NCBI RefSeq assembly: GCF_046545555.1
Contig: NZ_JBHZTH010000001.1
Location: 558,001-622,000 of the forward strand
Source of the DNA: Winogradskyella sp046545555
GTDB lineage: Bacteria > Bacteroidota > Bacteroidia > Flavobacteriales > Flavobacteriaceae
DNA length: 64,000 nucleotides
Direction of reading: 5' to 3'
In this document: piece after piece, positions 33,263 through 42,013 of the stretch
How the letters are laid out: each line of letters opens with the position of its first letter
How positions within the stretch are numbered: the first letter of the stretch is position 1
The notes under the pieces: generated by a model
The model's input: only the letters and a program-made list of their open reading frames with translations
The model's database searches: none
What the model was told of the DNA's origin: nothing
Made by a program: the position numbers and the translations under genes

Positions 33263-34843
33263 CTAAACGTAATGTTCGTTCACCAACTCTATGACACTCT
33301 CAACAGTTGGCACTCTTGCAATTCTAACATCTTCAAAATATTGTTTTGCCACCTTGGCAGTGGTTTCACCAATACAAAAAGCAATGCCATTGGCTTTATT
33401 TTGCTTCAAAAAACTATCTACAGTAGAAGGACTATAGAATAGTACACCATCTAGATTACCTTCAATTTTATCTGCATCAAACTTTGTTTGATAGGCTTCA
33501 ACTTCATTTACTGTAATATTATTTTCAGTTAATATATTTGGTAAATCGTCTAGTCTTAAATCACTACAGAAGTAGGTAACCTCTGTGCCATCAATATATT
33601 CGACTAAGTATTCAGCAAGCTTTTTAGCATTCGCTTCTGTATGTTTTACTTTACCAATTCGTTTTTCAACCATACGCTTTGTTCTTCGGCCTACACAATA
33701 AATATCTTTAAATTGTAATTCTGGCGCAGAAAAATTAGTTAATAAAGCTTCAACAGCATTTTTACTGGTAATAATTACATTTTTAATTTCATTTCTAATT
33801 AAACTTTTAGACAACCGATTTAAGCTAATTTTTATGGCATCATTACTTTCTGAAACGACATTATTATGAAATAAAAGCCGTTGATCGTCAGTTAGTTTTT
33901 TAGTGGAATAAATATTTGTAGTTTTATCACTTCTTTGCAGCTGATCTATTAAAGTTTTACCACCTTTTTCGATAATGTAATCTGCAGCAAGTTTCGCTAA
34001 TTCGTCTTTTTTATCTAATGCTACAACCTTAGTATATTCTATTTTTTTTGTCCCATCTTTACTTAGAAGAACACCCTTAAAGTTGACCTCTTCTTCCTTA
34101 TTGATATAACAAATAGCACCGATTGGTGCAGTACAGCCTCCTTCGAGACGATTTAGAAATTCGCGCTCTATTGATGTACAAATTTCACTTACTTCGTCAT
34201 TGATTTCTGCACAAATAGCTCTAGTTTCTTCGTCAGCTTCTAAAGCAGTAATCATTATTGCTCCTTGTGCAGGTGCGGGAATCATCCAATGAAGATTTAT
34301 TGACGTTTCTGGTGTAATATTTAATCTACCTAAACCAGCTCCAGCAAAAATAGCTGCATTCCAATCTTCATTATTTTCAAGCTTTTCTAGTCTAGAGTTG
34401 ACGTTACCTCTAAGTCCTACAATAGTATGTGTTGGATAACGATTTAACCATTGTGCACGACGCCTTAAACTGCCTGTAGCAATAATTGCATCTCTGGCAG
34501 ATAAAAACTCTTCATTCTTTTTGTAAACAAGGGTGTCATTAATATTTCCGCGTTTTAAAACAGCGGCTTGCACAATACCTTTTGGTAATACAGTAGGAAC
34601 GTCTTTAAGTGAATGTACTGCAATATCGATATCCTCGTTAAGCATTGCAATATCCAATGTTTTTGTAAAAATACCTGTAATACCTAATTCGTATAATGGT
34701 TTATCAAGAACTAAATCTCCTGTAGATTTTACAGGTACTAAAACGGTTTTATGCCCTAAATGCTCAAGTTGAGATTGAACCGTTTTTGCTTGCCACATAG
34801 CGAGCTGGCTGTCGCGTGTGCCAATGCGAATAAGTTTAGACAT
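33263..34843 (-). CDS. hemC: Fused hydroxymethylbilane synthase / uroporphyrinogen-III synthase
   Basis: The 526-residue protein joins two enzymes. Residues 1 to about 305 are HemC, with IGTRDSQLAMWQA, RRRAQWLNRYP, LRGNVNSRL and the dipyrromethane-binding Cys in EGGCTAPIGA. Residues about 310-526 are HemD-like: IITSKNAVEALLTNF, YCVGRRTKRMVEKR, YFCSDLRLDDLPNIL, VLFYSPSTVDSFL and CIGETTAKVAKQY. The fusion would pass unstable hydroxymethylbilane directly to the ring-closing enzyme. Such fusions are found in some Bacteroidota. The start overlaps the 3' end of hemA by 8 nt. Confidence 0.94.
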   Translation of the reverse strand: MSKLIRIGTRDSQLAMWQAKTVQSQLEHLGHKTVLVPVKSTGDLVLDKPLYELGITGIFTKTLDIAMLNEDIDIAVHSLKDVPTVLPKGIVQAAVLKRGNINDTLVYKKNEEFLSARDAIIATGSLRRRAQWLNRYPTHTIVGLRGNVNSRLEKLENNEDWNAAIFAGAGLGRLNITPETSINLHWMIPAPAQGAIMITALEADEETRAICAEINDEVSEICTSIEREFLNRLEGGCTAPIGAICYINKEEEVNFKGVLLSKDGTKKIEYTKVVALDKKDELAKLAADYIIEKGGKTLIDQLQRSDKTTNIYSTKKLTDDQRLLFHNNVVSESNDAIKISLNRLSKSLIRNEIKNVIITSKNAVEALLTNFSAPELQFKDIYCVGRRTKRMVEKRIGKVKHTEANAKKLAEYLVEYIDGTEVTYFCSDLRLDDLPNILTENNITVNEVEAYQTKFDADKIEGNLDGVLFYSPSTVDSFLKQNKANGIAFCIGETTAKVAKQYFEDVRIARVPTVESVIELVNEHYV

Positions 34844-36086
34844 TATCTGTAGTTTCTAACTGAAATATTTTTTTGATGAGCTCTATACTTTCATCAGATG
34901 AGTTGCTATCTTCCCTTAAGTGATGAGCAAATTGATTTGTTATTTTCTGAATGAGATTATTTGTAATTAGCTCAGCCTGATCTTCATTGAAATCGGACAT
35001 TTTTTTACGTTGAGCATTAAATTCAGAGTTTTTATAATCCGTTAACTTGTGCTTTATGGCTTGTATTGTTGGTACAAATTTACGCGTATCTAACCAAGCG
35101 TTAAACTCTGATTTAATTGCTTCAATAATTGACTCGGCTTCTGGAACAAAAGCTTTACGTTTTTCTAAAGTATCATCTGTAATTTTTGCTAAATCATCTA
35201 AATGTACTAAAGTTATATTTGTATGATCTCTAATATCTTCATTTACATTCTTAGGGATTGATAAATCTAGAATTAAAAGAGGCTTATTGGTAGAAATCAA
35301 AGATTTATAGACAGTAGGGTTTTCTGCACCAGTAGCCACTATTACAATATCTGATCTGTTAATTTCATTTTCTAGATTCTCATAATCTTTAACAATGAGA
35401 TTAAATTTACCAGCAACTTCTTCTGCTTTAGTTTTTGTTCTATTAATTAATGTGATATGCGGATTCTTAGTATGTTTTACTAAGTTTTCACAAGTGTTTC
35501 TTCCGATTTTTCCAGTTCCGAATAGTAAAATATTTTTTTCAGAAATATCCTGAATAGTGTTCATGATATATTGCACAGAAGCAAAGGATACAGAAGTTGC
35601 ACCAGAAGATAATTCTGTTTCTGTTTTTATGCGCTTACTTGCTTGTATAACAGCATTAACTAGTCGTTCGGAAAATGAATTTAATAAATTTTCTTTTTTT
35701 GAAGCTCTCGCACCAAATTTGAGTTGACTTATAATTTCAAAGTCACCAAGGATTTGACTATCTAAGCCAGAGCCTACTCTAAACATATGATTTATAGCAT
35801 CATTGTTTTTATGGACATAAGCTACTTCTTGAAACGCTTCAACAGTCCCTTTTGTGTTTTCACAAAGTAAATGAATGAGTTGATAAGGATGCTCTGCGAA
35901 ACCATAAAGTTCGGTTCTGTTGCAAGTAGAAACCACTAAAACACTTTCTATGCCATTTTGCTTTGCTTGGGCTAAAAGGTTTTTTTTTGCAGTATCACTT
36001 AAACTAAAATGTCCACGTACCTCTGCGTCTGCCTTTTTATAACTTAGACCAATTGCATAAAAGTATGTGCTTTTGTTTTGTTTCAT
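34836..36086 (-). CDS. hemA: Glutamyl-tRNA reductase
   Basis: The 416-residue enzyme reduces glutamyl-tRNA to glutamate-1-semialdehyde, the first step of C5 heme synthesis. It shows the active-site Cys in VVSTCNRTELYG, GSGLDSQILGD, the NADPH-binding LLFGTGKIGRNTCENL and DLSIPKNVNEDIRD. I chose ATG at 36086 (MKQNKST); a longer frame from a TTG at 36101 would begin inside the palindrome. It is the first gene of the long minus-strand run and overlaps hemCD by 8 nt. HemL, the next enzyme, is not in the window. Confidence 0.97.
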   Translation of the reverse strand: MKQNKSTYFYAIGLSYKKADAEVRGHFSLSDTAKKNLLAQAKQNGIESVLVVSTCNRTELYGFAEHPYQLIHLLCENTKGTVEAFQEVAYVHKNNDAINHMFRVGSGLDSQILGDFEIISQLKFGARASKKENLLNSFSERLVNAVIQASKRIKTETELSSGATSVSFASVQYIMNTIQDISEKNILLFGTGKIGRNTCENLVKHTKNPHITLINRTKTKAEEVAGKFNLIVKDYENLENEINRSDIVIVATGAENPTVYKSLISTNKPLLILDLSIPKNVNEDIRDHTNITLVHLDDLAKITDDTLEKRKAFVPEAESIIEAIKSEFNAWLDTRKFVPTIQAIKHKLTDYKNSEFNAQRKKMSDFNEDQAELITNNLIQKITNQFAHHLREDSNSSDESIELIKKIFQLETTDNV

Positions 36087-36094
36087 TCTGTTAT

Positions 36095-36112
36095 ATAACA
36101 ACTAGTTGTTAT
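36095..36112 (-). promoter_or_regulatory. 18-bp perfect palindrome before hemA
   Basis: ATAACAACTAGTTGTTAT is a perfect palindrome 9 nt upstream of the hemA ATG. A candidate -7 box (TATTTTTG on the minus strand, 36151-36144) lies further upstream, so the palindrome would be in the 5' untranslated region. It may be a regulator site or form an RNA hairpin near the ribosome entry. Confidence 0.45.
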
Positions 36113-36143
36113 TTAATCCTGATATTAATTTTAAATAGCGGAA

Positions 36144-36151
36144 CAAAAATA
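36144..36151 (-). promoter_or_regulatory. Candidate -7 box of the heme operon
   Basis: TATTTTTG on the minus strand matches TAnnTTTG, 57 nt before the hemA start. No TTG is found 19 nt upstream, so this is only half a promoter. Confidence 0.35.
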
Positions 36152-36226
36152 ATTCTGTTACTCATAAAAAAGTAACGCTAGAAGAACATAAAGTATCGTT
36201 TCTGGTTTTTTAAGATTAAATTTTAT

Positions 36227-36252
36227 AAAAATATGATTTATATCATATTTTT
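36227..36252 (+). promoter_or_regulatory. CRP/FNR-like inverted repeat in the hemA-araC intergenic region
   Basis: AAAAATATGAT (36227-36237) and ATCATATTTTT (36242-36252) are perfect 11-bp arms with a TTAT spacer. The centre TGATTTATATCA fits TGAT-N4-ATCA, the core of FNR-type operators. It lies 59 nt before the AraC ATG and about 140 nt upstream of hemA, in the divergent control region. Confidence 0.5.
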
Positions 36253-36310
36253 ACAGTAAAATCAAGGGGTTTTTAACCTTTTGTTTAGAACGAATCTAAA
36301 TAAGAATAAA

Positions 36311-37210
36311 ATGAATATTGAAAAAAAGACTCAAAAAAGTATCGCTAAAGGTACTTTTGATGAAACTTTTATAGAAGAAGGCTTTTTTGTTTTAACACGG
36401 AAAAATGATAAAGATGCGATTGAAACTTTAGAACGAGAAATAGATAGTAGTTATATTCAATTTCATTTTTGCACTAAAGGATCTGGAGCTTTTGTTTTTA
36501 ACCAGGGAAATTACAATTTAGCAATCAATGAAGACACCTCATTATTATTATACAATCCTCAGCGCGATTTACCTATTCATTTAGAGTTACAACCACATTC
36601 TTGGTTAATCTCGTTAGCTATATCCATTAAAAAATTTCATGGATTATTTTCTCGTGACGCAAATTATGTGACATTTTTAACGGATGAGAATAAAAACAAA
36701 AAGTATTACACCGACGGTAAAATAAATCCCTCAATGGCAGTAGTTTTAAATCAGTTAATTAGTTTTAATCTCAATAACTCTATAAAGTCGCTCTATTTTA
36801 AGGGAAAGGTCTATGAGTTATTAAGTTTATACTTTAATCGCAGTGAAGAGGCAGATATTGAGCAATGTCCGTTTTTAGTAGATGAGGTAAATGTTGCTAA
36901 GTTAAAGAAGGCTAAAGATATTATTATTGCTAATATGGCTGAGCCACCAACATTACAAGAACTCTCAGAAGCTATAGGTTTGAGCTTAAAGAAACTCAAA
37001 GAAGGTTTTAAACAAATTTACGGAGACACAGTTTATAGCTTCTTATTTGATTATAAGATGGAGGTGGCGCGCAAACTTTTAGAGTCTGGTGACCATAATG
37101 TTAATGAGGTTGGTCTTAAAGTAGGCTATAGCACTTCTAGCCATTTTATAGCAGCTTTTAAAAAGAAATTTGGAACTACACCTAAGAAGTATATTATGGG
37201 TTCAAGTTAA
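36311..37210 (+). CDS. AraC-family transcriptional regulator in the heme locus
   Basis: The 299-residue protein has an N-terminal cupin-like sensing domain (about 20-180, with IQFHFCTKGSGAFVFNQG) and a C-terminal AraC/XylS DNA-binding domain with two helix-turn-helix units (about 205-299; TLQELSEAIGLSLKKLKEGF and NEVGLKVGYSTSSHFIAAFKKKFGTTPKKY). I chose ATG at 36311 over an in-frame TTG at 36281. It is divergent from hemA and on the same strand as hemH, so control of heme synthesis is a reasonable inference. The inducer is unknown. Its stop overlaps the TraB/GumN gene end by 4 nt. Confidence 0.9.
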   Translation: MNIEKKTQKSIAKGTFDETFIEEGFFVLTRKNDKDAIETLEREIDSSYIQFHFCTKGSGAFVFNQGNYNLAINEDTSLLLYNPQRDLPIHLELQPHSWLISLAISIKKFHGLFSRDANYVTFLTDENKNKKYYTDGKINPSMAVVLNQLISFNLNNSIKSLYFKGKVYELLSLYFNRSEEADIEQCPFLVDEVNVAKLKKAKDIIIANMAEPPTLQELSEAIGLSLKKLKEGFKQIYGDTVYSFLFDYKMEVARKLLESGDHNVNEVGLKVGYSTSSHFIAAFKKKFGTTPKKYIMGSS

Positions 37211-40200
37211 TAATCATAATAATCTCCACTGGGTCTACTCGGAGTTACCCGTTTTCTGTCTTTGTAAATCGCTAAATTAATAATCTCGTTATATTGTTCT
37301 TCTAGTGTTTTTGTTTTATCAATTGGTGTCCCATAATTTTGAGATCTATTATAAACTTTAACCACAATCTGTTCAGGATCTTTTGGTTTTAAGAATGATA
37401 TGTAATGGAGTATTTCGGTTTTACCAGAGTAGTCATCATCCTTAGTTACTTTATAAAAATACATATGAGCATTTTTGCCTTCATCTGTTACAAAGTCGCG
37501 CTTAAAAATAAATCTAATAGAGTCTTTTTCTTTTTCGTAACTAGAGTTAGATAACAATTTAGATTTTGCAAATTGTTGCTGATTAATATTTAAAGATGCT
37601 ACATTTTTTAATAGATTAAATTTATTAAGTTTTTCTAAAAGTAAATACTGATTTTCTTCGTTATCGCGTATTTTTTCTTTTAATTTTTGTGGAATTTTTG
37701 CTTCGTTTTGTATCAATAAAACATAATAACTTACTAAAGCAATCTTATCATCTACATTTAATAATTTATCGAAAAAATCTTTTGCAATACGATCATTTTT
37801 ATAAGGATAAATAAGTTTCACATAAGTAGAGAGGTCATTAGAATATGAGTTGTATCTATAGTTAGTTGCACTACCTAAATTTCGTTTTATCTCAATTTTA
37901 CCATCATTAATAAGTTGATTTTTGTATTTACTATACACCTTGGTTTTAATGTGCCCACTGTCTTTTAATCTAGATAATAAGCTGTAAATTGGATTCTTAT
38001 ATTCGGTTATAGTGCTGTACTGCAATAGTTTAGGAAATAAGGTTGTTTTTAATTTTAAAGAATCTCTTTTATAGTAGGTATAGAAAATATTACCTACTCG
38101 ACCTAAAGGTAAATCTCGTTCCATAAGGTCTAAGGCTATATTATAGTTGTCTTTTTGATTAGAGTTAAGTAAACCTTCTAAAATAGCAATCTGTGTTTGA
38201 GGATCAGAATAACTATCATAATATAATTGTTTTATAAATTCTAAATGACGCTTTAAATCTATTTTGATAAGCTCTTCGACCAGATGTGATTTAATTTTTA
38301 ACCGTTCTTTTTCAAATTTATGATCTTTTAAAACAGAAATAATATCGTCAGTATTTGATTTTTTAAACTTAATAAGATTATAGGATTCTAAAACAATACT
38401 ATCATTAGCTTTTAGAGCCTTAAAAAATAGTGTTGTTTTATCTTCAAGAACGTTTTTACCCATTAACGTATCTTTGGGAGTAAATGATTTATAAAATTCA
38501 GTTACAAATTTTGATGGACCAGTAATGGAGTCCGTTAAAGTCTTTAGTTCAAAAAGGACACCTTCTTTTAAAATATTTTTAACCATAACCTGTTTGGCAC
38601 TGCCAGAATCTGTATAAGAAAAACTGTGATAATAAATACCATTTTTTGAAGTGGTTGAGCGATTAGAAATTTTAAACTTTTTACTAATTTTAGAATATTT
38701 AGTTGAGTAATTGACCTTACGTTCTTGTTTTTCCCATAAGCTATCAACGCTATGAAACATGTGAAGATCATGAAACTTTTTTCTGGTAACAACAATTTGT
38801 TCATTAGCCTTGGTGGTATAATTCGTTGTATTTGTCTTTTCTTGATAATCCTTTACATTTTTTCCATTATTGTAATTACCATTAGCGTATGGATTAGGTA
38901 ATGGTGATTTTGTATTTGTTAGCACAGAAAAATGCAGGGATGTATCAATGATTTTTTTAAAACCATTATAGTTAGTAGTTCTAAACTTAAAGGATTTAAA
39001 AAAGTCTGTTTTTTCAGCTTCGCTTATGCCAACATATCCTAACAGATAATAACTACCATCTTTTACAATTGTTTTTAGATGTAGTTTTTTGTTAGATAGG
39101 GAATCTAGTATAGCGTAAGATTCATAGTTTTTATACAAGCCTCTTTTAAAGCTACCTTTTGCTTCTTTTAATTTATAGGCCTTATAAAGTGCGTGATGAA
39201 AATATTTAGCTTCAAAGCTATCTTCTTCAATGTAAGACATGTCATTTAATGCAGCTTCTTCTAAAAAATAATAAGCATCATTTTTATAACCCTCAACTAA
39301 CTTTTTGCCACTGTTAGTCATATTACTTGTTGTGTAATATTCAGGAAAACTAACCTCAAATTTATTGTAAGGTGAAATGAACAATTTTTCTGAGTCTGAA
39401 GGCGATTTTAATTGTATCGAATTAAATATTTTGTCACCATGTTTTAGAACAAAATCACTACGGCCTGCAAATTTTATAACAATAATTTCCAAAGGTGTTT
39501 GGTAGATATGATATTTTTGAAATTCACCTTTCTTTGTTTTGTTAACGATACTTATACCAGGATATGGTGTTGTTAGTTCTTCTTTCTTAAGAATATCTCC
39601 AGGAATATCTTCATACAATAAGTGGTCAATATCCTTTAAAGTAATATTGTCTTTTTCATTTGGCAGATATGTAAAACGACTGATCCTATTAACGGTTAAA
39701 TAGGCTCCATTCGTCATGTCTGGATCTAGGTAATATTTTTGAGCACCATATGAGAATTCTCGCAATTCGTCATAAGTATTTAATCCTAAAAATCCATCTG
39801 GTGTGTAATGCATTTTTAACTCTGGATTTACAAATAAACTGTCGAGTTTTAATTTTTGATTCTTACTGTAATCTGATTGTTTAGATGTTAATGATTTTAC
39901 ATTGTAACCGCGTTGGCGCAACATATTAATCATACCTTTATTACCAGGTAAATGTGCAGCACCAACACCAGCAAATACAGATTTACTAGGCATTAATTCT
40001 ATCAGAGAATTCACCATATTTTCATTTCTAATAAATAGCATATGCTCTCTATAGAATTCTGTATTTGCACCTGCTCCAATAGAATCTAATAAATCGAGAT
40101 TGCGATCGCGATATAAATTCTCCTGAATTAAATATGGATTTTCCTTTGCATATAGTTTTTGTAACCAAGGCTCTAGATCTTTCTTGTTCGCGTTATAAGC

Positions 40201-40728
40201 TGCTTTTGTGGTTAAATAACGCGACTCTGCTAAATCCTCTAGACCATAAATTTCTTTATTATTTTTCTTACCAGCTTGGTAAATAAACATATCTAAATAT
40301 GTTTCTTCTTCAAAATTGTCTGAGGCATTATTTTTTCTATAAAGATAAGCATTTACAGCACCATTATCCATCCTAACCGATCCTCTAATCGCCATTTCTT
40401 CAGGATGGATTAACTTAAAAAGATTTGTGTAAAATTCATTTCTGTAATTATTATAATAAGACATTTCATTTAACATCATCTCATAATTAAAACCAGGCCA
40501 AGTCGTTGGATCAGACTCTAACGCTACGCAATCACTTGTATTTAATGCTTTATAGAAAACATCATCTAAACGAAAAGCTACTTTTTTACTAACATGCATT
40601 GTGCCATAGAGATAAGAAGGCTTTTCTAGATCGCTACCCGTTATTTCCCAAAGTAGACTTTGGTATTGTTGCTGAGCAAAACAAGTTATTGAAATCAGAA
40701 GTGTTAGGACTGTAAGATTTTTTCTCAT
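37207..40728 (-). CDS. Large TraB/GumN-domain secreted protein
   Basis: The 1173-residue protein starts with a signal peptide (MRKNLTVLTLLISITCFAQ). The first 290 residues or so match the TraB/GumN (PrgY) family, a metal-dependent peptidase-like fold, with the two paired GxxH motifs in LYGTMHVSK and VFAGVGAAHLPG. The remaining 880 residues are not a family that I recognise; they are rich in Lys, Tyr and Asn and include a late helical-repeat-like stretch (about 770-1050). I chose ATG at 40728; an in-frame start 7 codons earlier would put polar residues before the signal. Role unknown; sits between araC and hemH. Confidence 0.83.
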   Translation of the reverse strand: MRKNLTVLTLLISITCFAQQQYQSLLWEITGSDLEKPSYLYGTMHVSKKVAFRLDDVFYKALNTSDCVALESDPTTWPGFNYEMMLNEMSYYNNYRNEFYTNLFKLIHPEEMAIRGSVRMDNGAVNAYLYRKNNASDNFEEETYLDMFIYQAGKKNNKEIYGLEDLAESRYLTTKAAYNANKKDLEPWLQKLYAKENPYLIQENLYRDRNLDLLDSIGAGANTEFYREHMLFIRNENMVNSLIELMPSKSVFAGVGAAHLPGNKGMINMLRQRGYNVKSLTSKQSDYSKNQKLKLDSLFVNPELKMHYTPDGFLGLNTYDELREFSYGAQKYYLDPDMTNGAYLTVNRISRFTYLPNEKDNITLKDIDHLLYEDIPGDILKKEELTTPYPGISIVNKTKKGEFQKYHIYQTPLEIIVIKFAGRSDFVLKHGDKIFNSIQLKSPSDSEKLFISPYNKFEVSFPEYYTTSNMTNSGKKLVEGYKNDAYYFLEEAALNDMSYIEEDSFEAKYFHHALYKAYKLKEAKGSFKRGLYKNYESYAILDSLSNKKLHLKTIVKDGSYYLLGYVGISEAEKTDFFKSFKFRTTNYNGFKKIIDTSLHFSVLTNTKSPLPNPYANGNYNNGKNVKDYQEKTNTTNYTTKANEQIVVTRKKFHDLHMFHSVDSLWEKQERKVNYSTKYSKISKKFKISNRSTTSKNGIYYHSFSYTDSGSAKQVMVKNILKEGVLFELKTLTDSITGPSKFVTEFYKSFTPKDTLMGKNVLEDKTTLFFKALKANDSIVLESYNLIKFKKSNTDDIISVLKDHKFEKERLKIKSHLVEELIKIDLKRHLEFIKQLYYDSYSDPQTQIAILEGLLNSNQKDNYNIALDLMERDLPLGRVGNIFYTYYKRDSLKLKTTLFPKLLQYSTITEYKNPIYSLLSRLKDSGHIKTKVYSKYKNQLINDGKIEIKRNLGSATNYRYNSYSNDLSTYVKLIYPYKNDRIAKDFFDKLLNVDDKIALVSYYVLLIQNEAKIPQKLKEKIRDNEENQYLLLEKLNKFNLLKNVASLNINQQQFAKSKLLSNSSYEKEKDSIRFIFKRDFVTDEGKNAHMYFYKVTKDDDYSGKTEILHYISFLKPKDPEQIVVKVYNRSQNYGTPIDKTKTLEEQYNEIINLAIYKDRKRVTPSRPSGDYYDY

Positions 40729-40948
40729 ATATATATTTTGTGAAACCAAGAATCTTTAATTAAACAAAGGACTTGTAAAGATATTTAAATACTTGAAACA
40801 GCCATGGTCATTCCTTAAAACTCGTTGAAGTTACTTATATAACAGATATTCCATAATAAAATTATAGAGTTTTAATAGAAAATAATTTCGCAATAGGCAT
40901 ATAAGTAAAACCTATATAAAGTTCAACAAAAATTACAGAATAGAGTTG

Positions 40949-40956
40949 TATTTTTG
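40949..40956 (+). promoter_or_regulatory. Candidate -7 box of hemH
   Basis: TATTTTTG matches TAnnTTTG, 19 nt before the hemH ATG, which would give a very short leader. A TTG at the 19-nt spacing is lacking. Confidence 0.35.
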
Positions 40957-40975
40957 TTTTTCGAAAAAGAAAATT

Positions 40976-42013
40976 ATGTCAAAAGGAATACTACTAGTCA
41001 ACTTAGGGTCTCCGGATAGCCCAAACCCAAAGGATGTAAAAAAATATTTGGGTGAATTTTTGATGGATGAACGTGTAATTGATTTACCCTTAATTGCTAG
41101 AACACTTTTAGTTAAAGGTATAATTCTTAATACACGACCAAAACTTTCAGCAAAAGCCTATAAAAAAATATGGTGGGAAGACGGTTCGCCATTGATTGTA
41201 CTTTCTGAAAGACTTCAAGAAAAAGTTCAGCAACAAGTAGATTATCCTGTTGCTTTAGCTATGCGTTATGGTAGCATGACCTTAAAAAAAGGCATACAAG
41301 AGTTAGTTGATAAAGGCTGCACTGAAATAAAGACAATCCCTCTATATCCGCAATTTGCAATGGCGACGACCGAAACCATTGATGTAAAAATTGATGAATT
41401 GGTAGCCGAATTTTTCCCACAAATTAAAATAACAAAGACTCCAGCGTTTTATAAACGTCAAGATTATATTGATGTGCTTTCTAAAAGTATAAGAGAAGTT
41501 TTAGAACAGTTAGATTACGAGCATATTCTATTCAGCTATCATGGTGTACCAGAACGCCATATTCGCAAAAGTGATATCACTAACGGAAACTGTAAAATGA
41601 ATGGTAAATGCTGTTTTAAAAAGGGCAGTGAGCAACATGAGTTTTGTTATAGACATCAGTGCGAAATCACAACAGTTAATGTGGCTAAAAAATTAGGCCT
41701 TAAGAATGGCACATATTCTACGACCTTTCAATCGCGTTTAGGCTTCGATCCCTGGTTAAAACCGTACACGGATAGAACTATAGAGCGTATGGGAAAAGCA
41801 GGTACTAAAAAAATGGCCATTGTAACACCAGCTTTTGTAAGTGATTGTTTAGAGACTTTAGAAGAAATTGCCATGGAAGGTGAAGAAATTTTTCACGAAG
41901 TTGGTGGTAAAGAATTTACAGTCATTCCTTGTTTAAATGAGCGTGAGGATTTCGCTCAAGTGCTTAGTAATATCATAGAAGAATGGGCAACTAAAGAAAC
42001 TCTAGCCGTTTAA
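40976..42013 (+). CDS. hemH: Ferrochelatase
   Basis: The 345-residue enzyme inserts ferrous iron into protoporphyrin IX. It shows GILLVNLGSPDSP at the start, VALAMRYGSM, the active-site His in LFSYHGVPERHIRK, and TTFQSRLGFDPWLKP. A Cys-rich insert (CKMNGKCCFKKG and FCYRHQC) is typical of many bacterial ferrochelatases and might hold a metal or cluster. I chose ATG at 40976, since the frame extends upstream by only 10 unlikely residues. The stop overlaps the MATE gene start (TAATG). Confidence 0.97.
   Translation: MSKGILLVNLGSPDSPNPKDVKKYLGEFLMDERVIDLPLIARTLLVKGIILNTRPKLSAKAYKKIWWEDGSPLIVLSERLQEKVQQQVDYPVALAMRYGSMTLKKGIQELVDKGCTEIKTIPLYPQFAMATTETIDVKIDELVAEFFPQIKITKTPAFYKRQDYIDVLSKSIREVLEQLDYEHILFSYHGVPERHIRKSDITNGNCKMNGKCCFKKGSEQHEFCYRHQCEITTVNVAKKLGLKNGTYSTTFQSRLGFDPWLKPYTDRTIERMGKAGTKKMAIVTPAFVSDCLETLEEIAMEGEEIFHEVGGKEFTVIPCLNEREDFAQVLSNIIEEWATKETLAV

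Noticed and set aside
34836..36101. Longer hemA start from TTG at 36101
   Set aside because: It begins inside the palindrome and adds residues not expected in HemA; ATG at 36086 is better.
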